From assembly GCA_013812995.1 (NCBI GenBank), contig JACCSL010000627.1, positions 1 through 6,980 on the forward strand: 6,980 nucleotides of DNA, read 5' to 3'. The notes beneath the pieces were generated by a model. It did no database searches. It saw only the letters and a program-made list of their open reading frames with translations, and was not told the DNA's origin. Position 1 is the first letter of the stretch; each line of letters begins with the position of its first letter. A program made the position numbers and the translations under genes. Positions 6,234 to 6,980 of the stretch are shown in pieces. Source of the DNA: Ardenticatenales bacterium (GTDB lineage Bacteria; Chloroflexota; Anaerolineae; Ardenticatenales; Ardenticatenaceae).

Positions 6234-6701
6234 GTGCCGAACGATGAAGAGACTACGGCCTTTACACACTTCGTCAACAGAACGCGCGTGCCCATACGCT
6301 TTGCAGGAATCGTAACAGTCCTCTTTCGGGATGAATCCCAGCCTACACGTCTGGCCGTAATTCAGCTAGATACGAGTGACAGACCCGATGTGGCTGATTT
6401 GGCACGAGTTTTTCGTGCAGAGGGTGTTCGTCGAATCAACCATATACCGCCACGTTATGGAGTGGAGCGGGGCCGCGAGTGTATGATTATTACGTTGGCG
6501 ATGACGGACCCGGTATCCTGTCAGTTTTCACTGGTTTTACCCTGGGCTTCCCATCAAGAGCTGTTTGATGTTATTTTAAACCGGGGCTCTTTTTATCTCA
6601 CTACAGCGGAGGTAGATCATCGCCTACTCTGGAACAGCATCCGGGTCCGTGTGCCCACCGACGAGCTATCAGAAATTCTGCGCTGCTGGCGTATCGAATA
6701 A
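6234..6701 (+). CDS. Uncharacterised protein, 155 residues
   Basis: No family is recognised. The protein has no signal peptide or membrane segment and reads as a soluble alpha/beta fold. A first strand pair (RFAGIVTVLFRD, 22-33; TRLAVIQLDTS, 38-48) is followed by a helix (ADLARVFRAEG), a strand (CMIITLAMTD), another strand into LPW, and a helix-strand unit near 107-123 (HQELFDVILNRGSFYLT). The assumed start is GTG at 6234, preceded by the purine-rich AGGAAAGG at 6216-6223. No in-frame ATG occurs before residue 84, so an alternative GTG at 6288 (residue 19) is the other choice. The gene is slightly more AT-rich than the regulator on the left. It diverges from the minus-strand cluster and ends just before a strong terminator, so it seems to be a one-gene unit. 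Confidence 0.7.
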   Translation: MPNDEETTAFTHFVNRTRVPIRFAGIVTVLFRDESQPTRLAVIQLDTSDRPDVADLARVFRAEGVRRINHIPPRYGVERGRECMIITLAMTDPVSCQFSLVLPWASHQELFDVILNRGSFYLTTAEVDHRLLWNSIRVRVPTDELSEILRCWRIE

Positions 6702-6720
6702 CGATCAAAGTTGGGGAAAA

Positions 6721-6756
6721 CAAAAAGAGCGCTGTACAAGTACAGTGCTCTTTTTG
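6721..6756. terminator. Bidirectional intrinsic terminator shared by the 155-residue gene and the rRNA transcript
   Basis: Positions 6721-6737 and 6740-6756 form a 17-bp hairpin with one G-T pair and an AA turn. The outer part is five A residues facing five T residues around a GC-rich core (GAGC/GCTC). On the plus strand it ends in TTTTTG, 20 bases after the stop at 6701. On the minus strand it ends in TTTTTGTTTT, downstream of the 5S rRNA. It can therefore stop transcription from both sides. Confidence 0.88.
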
Positions 6757-6770
6757 TGCTGCCGGAACAA

Positions 6771-6806
6771 CTATGAGGATTCCTGCTTGCGCAAGCCTGC
6801 TCATAG
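6771..6806. repeat. Nested inverted repeat downstream of the 5S rRNA
   Basis: A perfect 12-base palindrome, GCTTGCGCAAGC (6785-6796), sits between the inverted arms CTATGAG (6771-6777) and CTCATAG (6800-6806). No T tract follows on either side, so it is not a classical terminator. It may fold in the trailer of the rRNA transcript as a processing or stabilising stem, or bind a dimeric protein. Confidence 0.5.
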
Positions 6807-6860
6807 AAGCCAGCATACCTACCGACGAGGACAACCGCGAGTTTACAAGGGATGTGAGGA

Positions 6861-6980
<120 letters not shown>

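Noticed and set aside
6143..6295. N-terminal extension of the small membrane protein to a 134-residue product
   Set aside because: The extension overlaps the start of the divergent gene and runs through a good promoter-like sequence. It does contain a hydrophobic stretch (about residues 20-32), so it is not fully excluded.
6771..6806. Nested palindrome as a CRISPR repeat or mobile element end
   Set aside because: It occurs only once in the window, with no spacer pattern, no transposase and no target-site duplication.

Overview
The window looks like a chromosomal segment of a moderately GC-rich bacterium. The best fit is the Chloroflexota, perhaps a Ktedonobacteria-like lineage. That placement is inferred from the type of regulator at the left end (zinc ribbons, class III cyclase-like domain, AAA/STAND ATPase and TPRs in one chain) and from the cluster of poorly known small genes. 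It is not proven, because only a 5S rRNA is present as a phylogenetic marker.

Layout. (1) Positions 1-3321, minus strand: one very large multidomain regulator, 1107 residues visible, with no stop before the left edge. (2) Positions 3322-3560: an intergenic spacer between divergent genes. (3) Positions 3561-3829, plus strand: a compact unit of strong ribosome binding site, 73-codon gene for a small probably exported peptide, and intrinsic terminator. (4) Positions 3828-6142, minus strand, transcribed right to left: a tight cluster of an 83-residue two-helix membrane protein, a broken chagasin-like (I42) inhibitor gene, a 368-residue tandem GNAT protein, and a 256-residue GNAT-like protein whose start overlaps its predecessor. 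(5) Positions 6234-6701, plus strand: an unrecognised 155-residue protein divergent from that cluster. (6) Positions 6721-6756: a 17-bp hairpin flanked by A and T tracts, read as a bidirectional terminator. It serves the 155-residue gene from the left and an rRNA transcript from the right. (7) Positions 6861-6980, minus strand: 5S rRNA, probably the last gene of an rRNA operon lying to the right.

How the parts fit. The left regulator has the design of a signal-responsive ATPase scaffold. Its cyclase-like domain keeps both metal-binding aspartates but lacks the usual transition-state Asn and Arg, so it may sense rather than catalyse. The minus-strand cluster has very short or overlapping junctions and looks like one transcription unit, possibly a membrane protein plus acyltransferases acting on an unknown substrate. 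No defence system, CRISPR array, insertion sequence or tRNA was seen. The items most worth a second look are the small exported peptide, the degenerate cyclase site, the internally deleted I42 gene and the overlapping GNAT pair.
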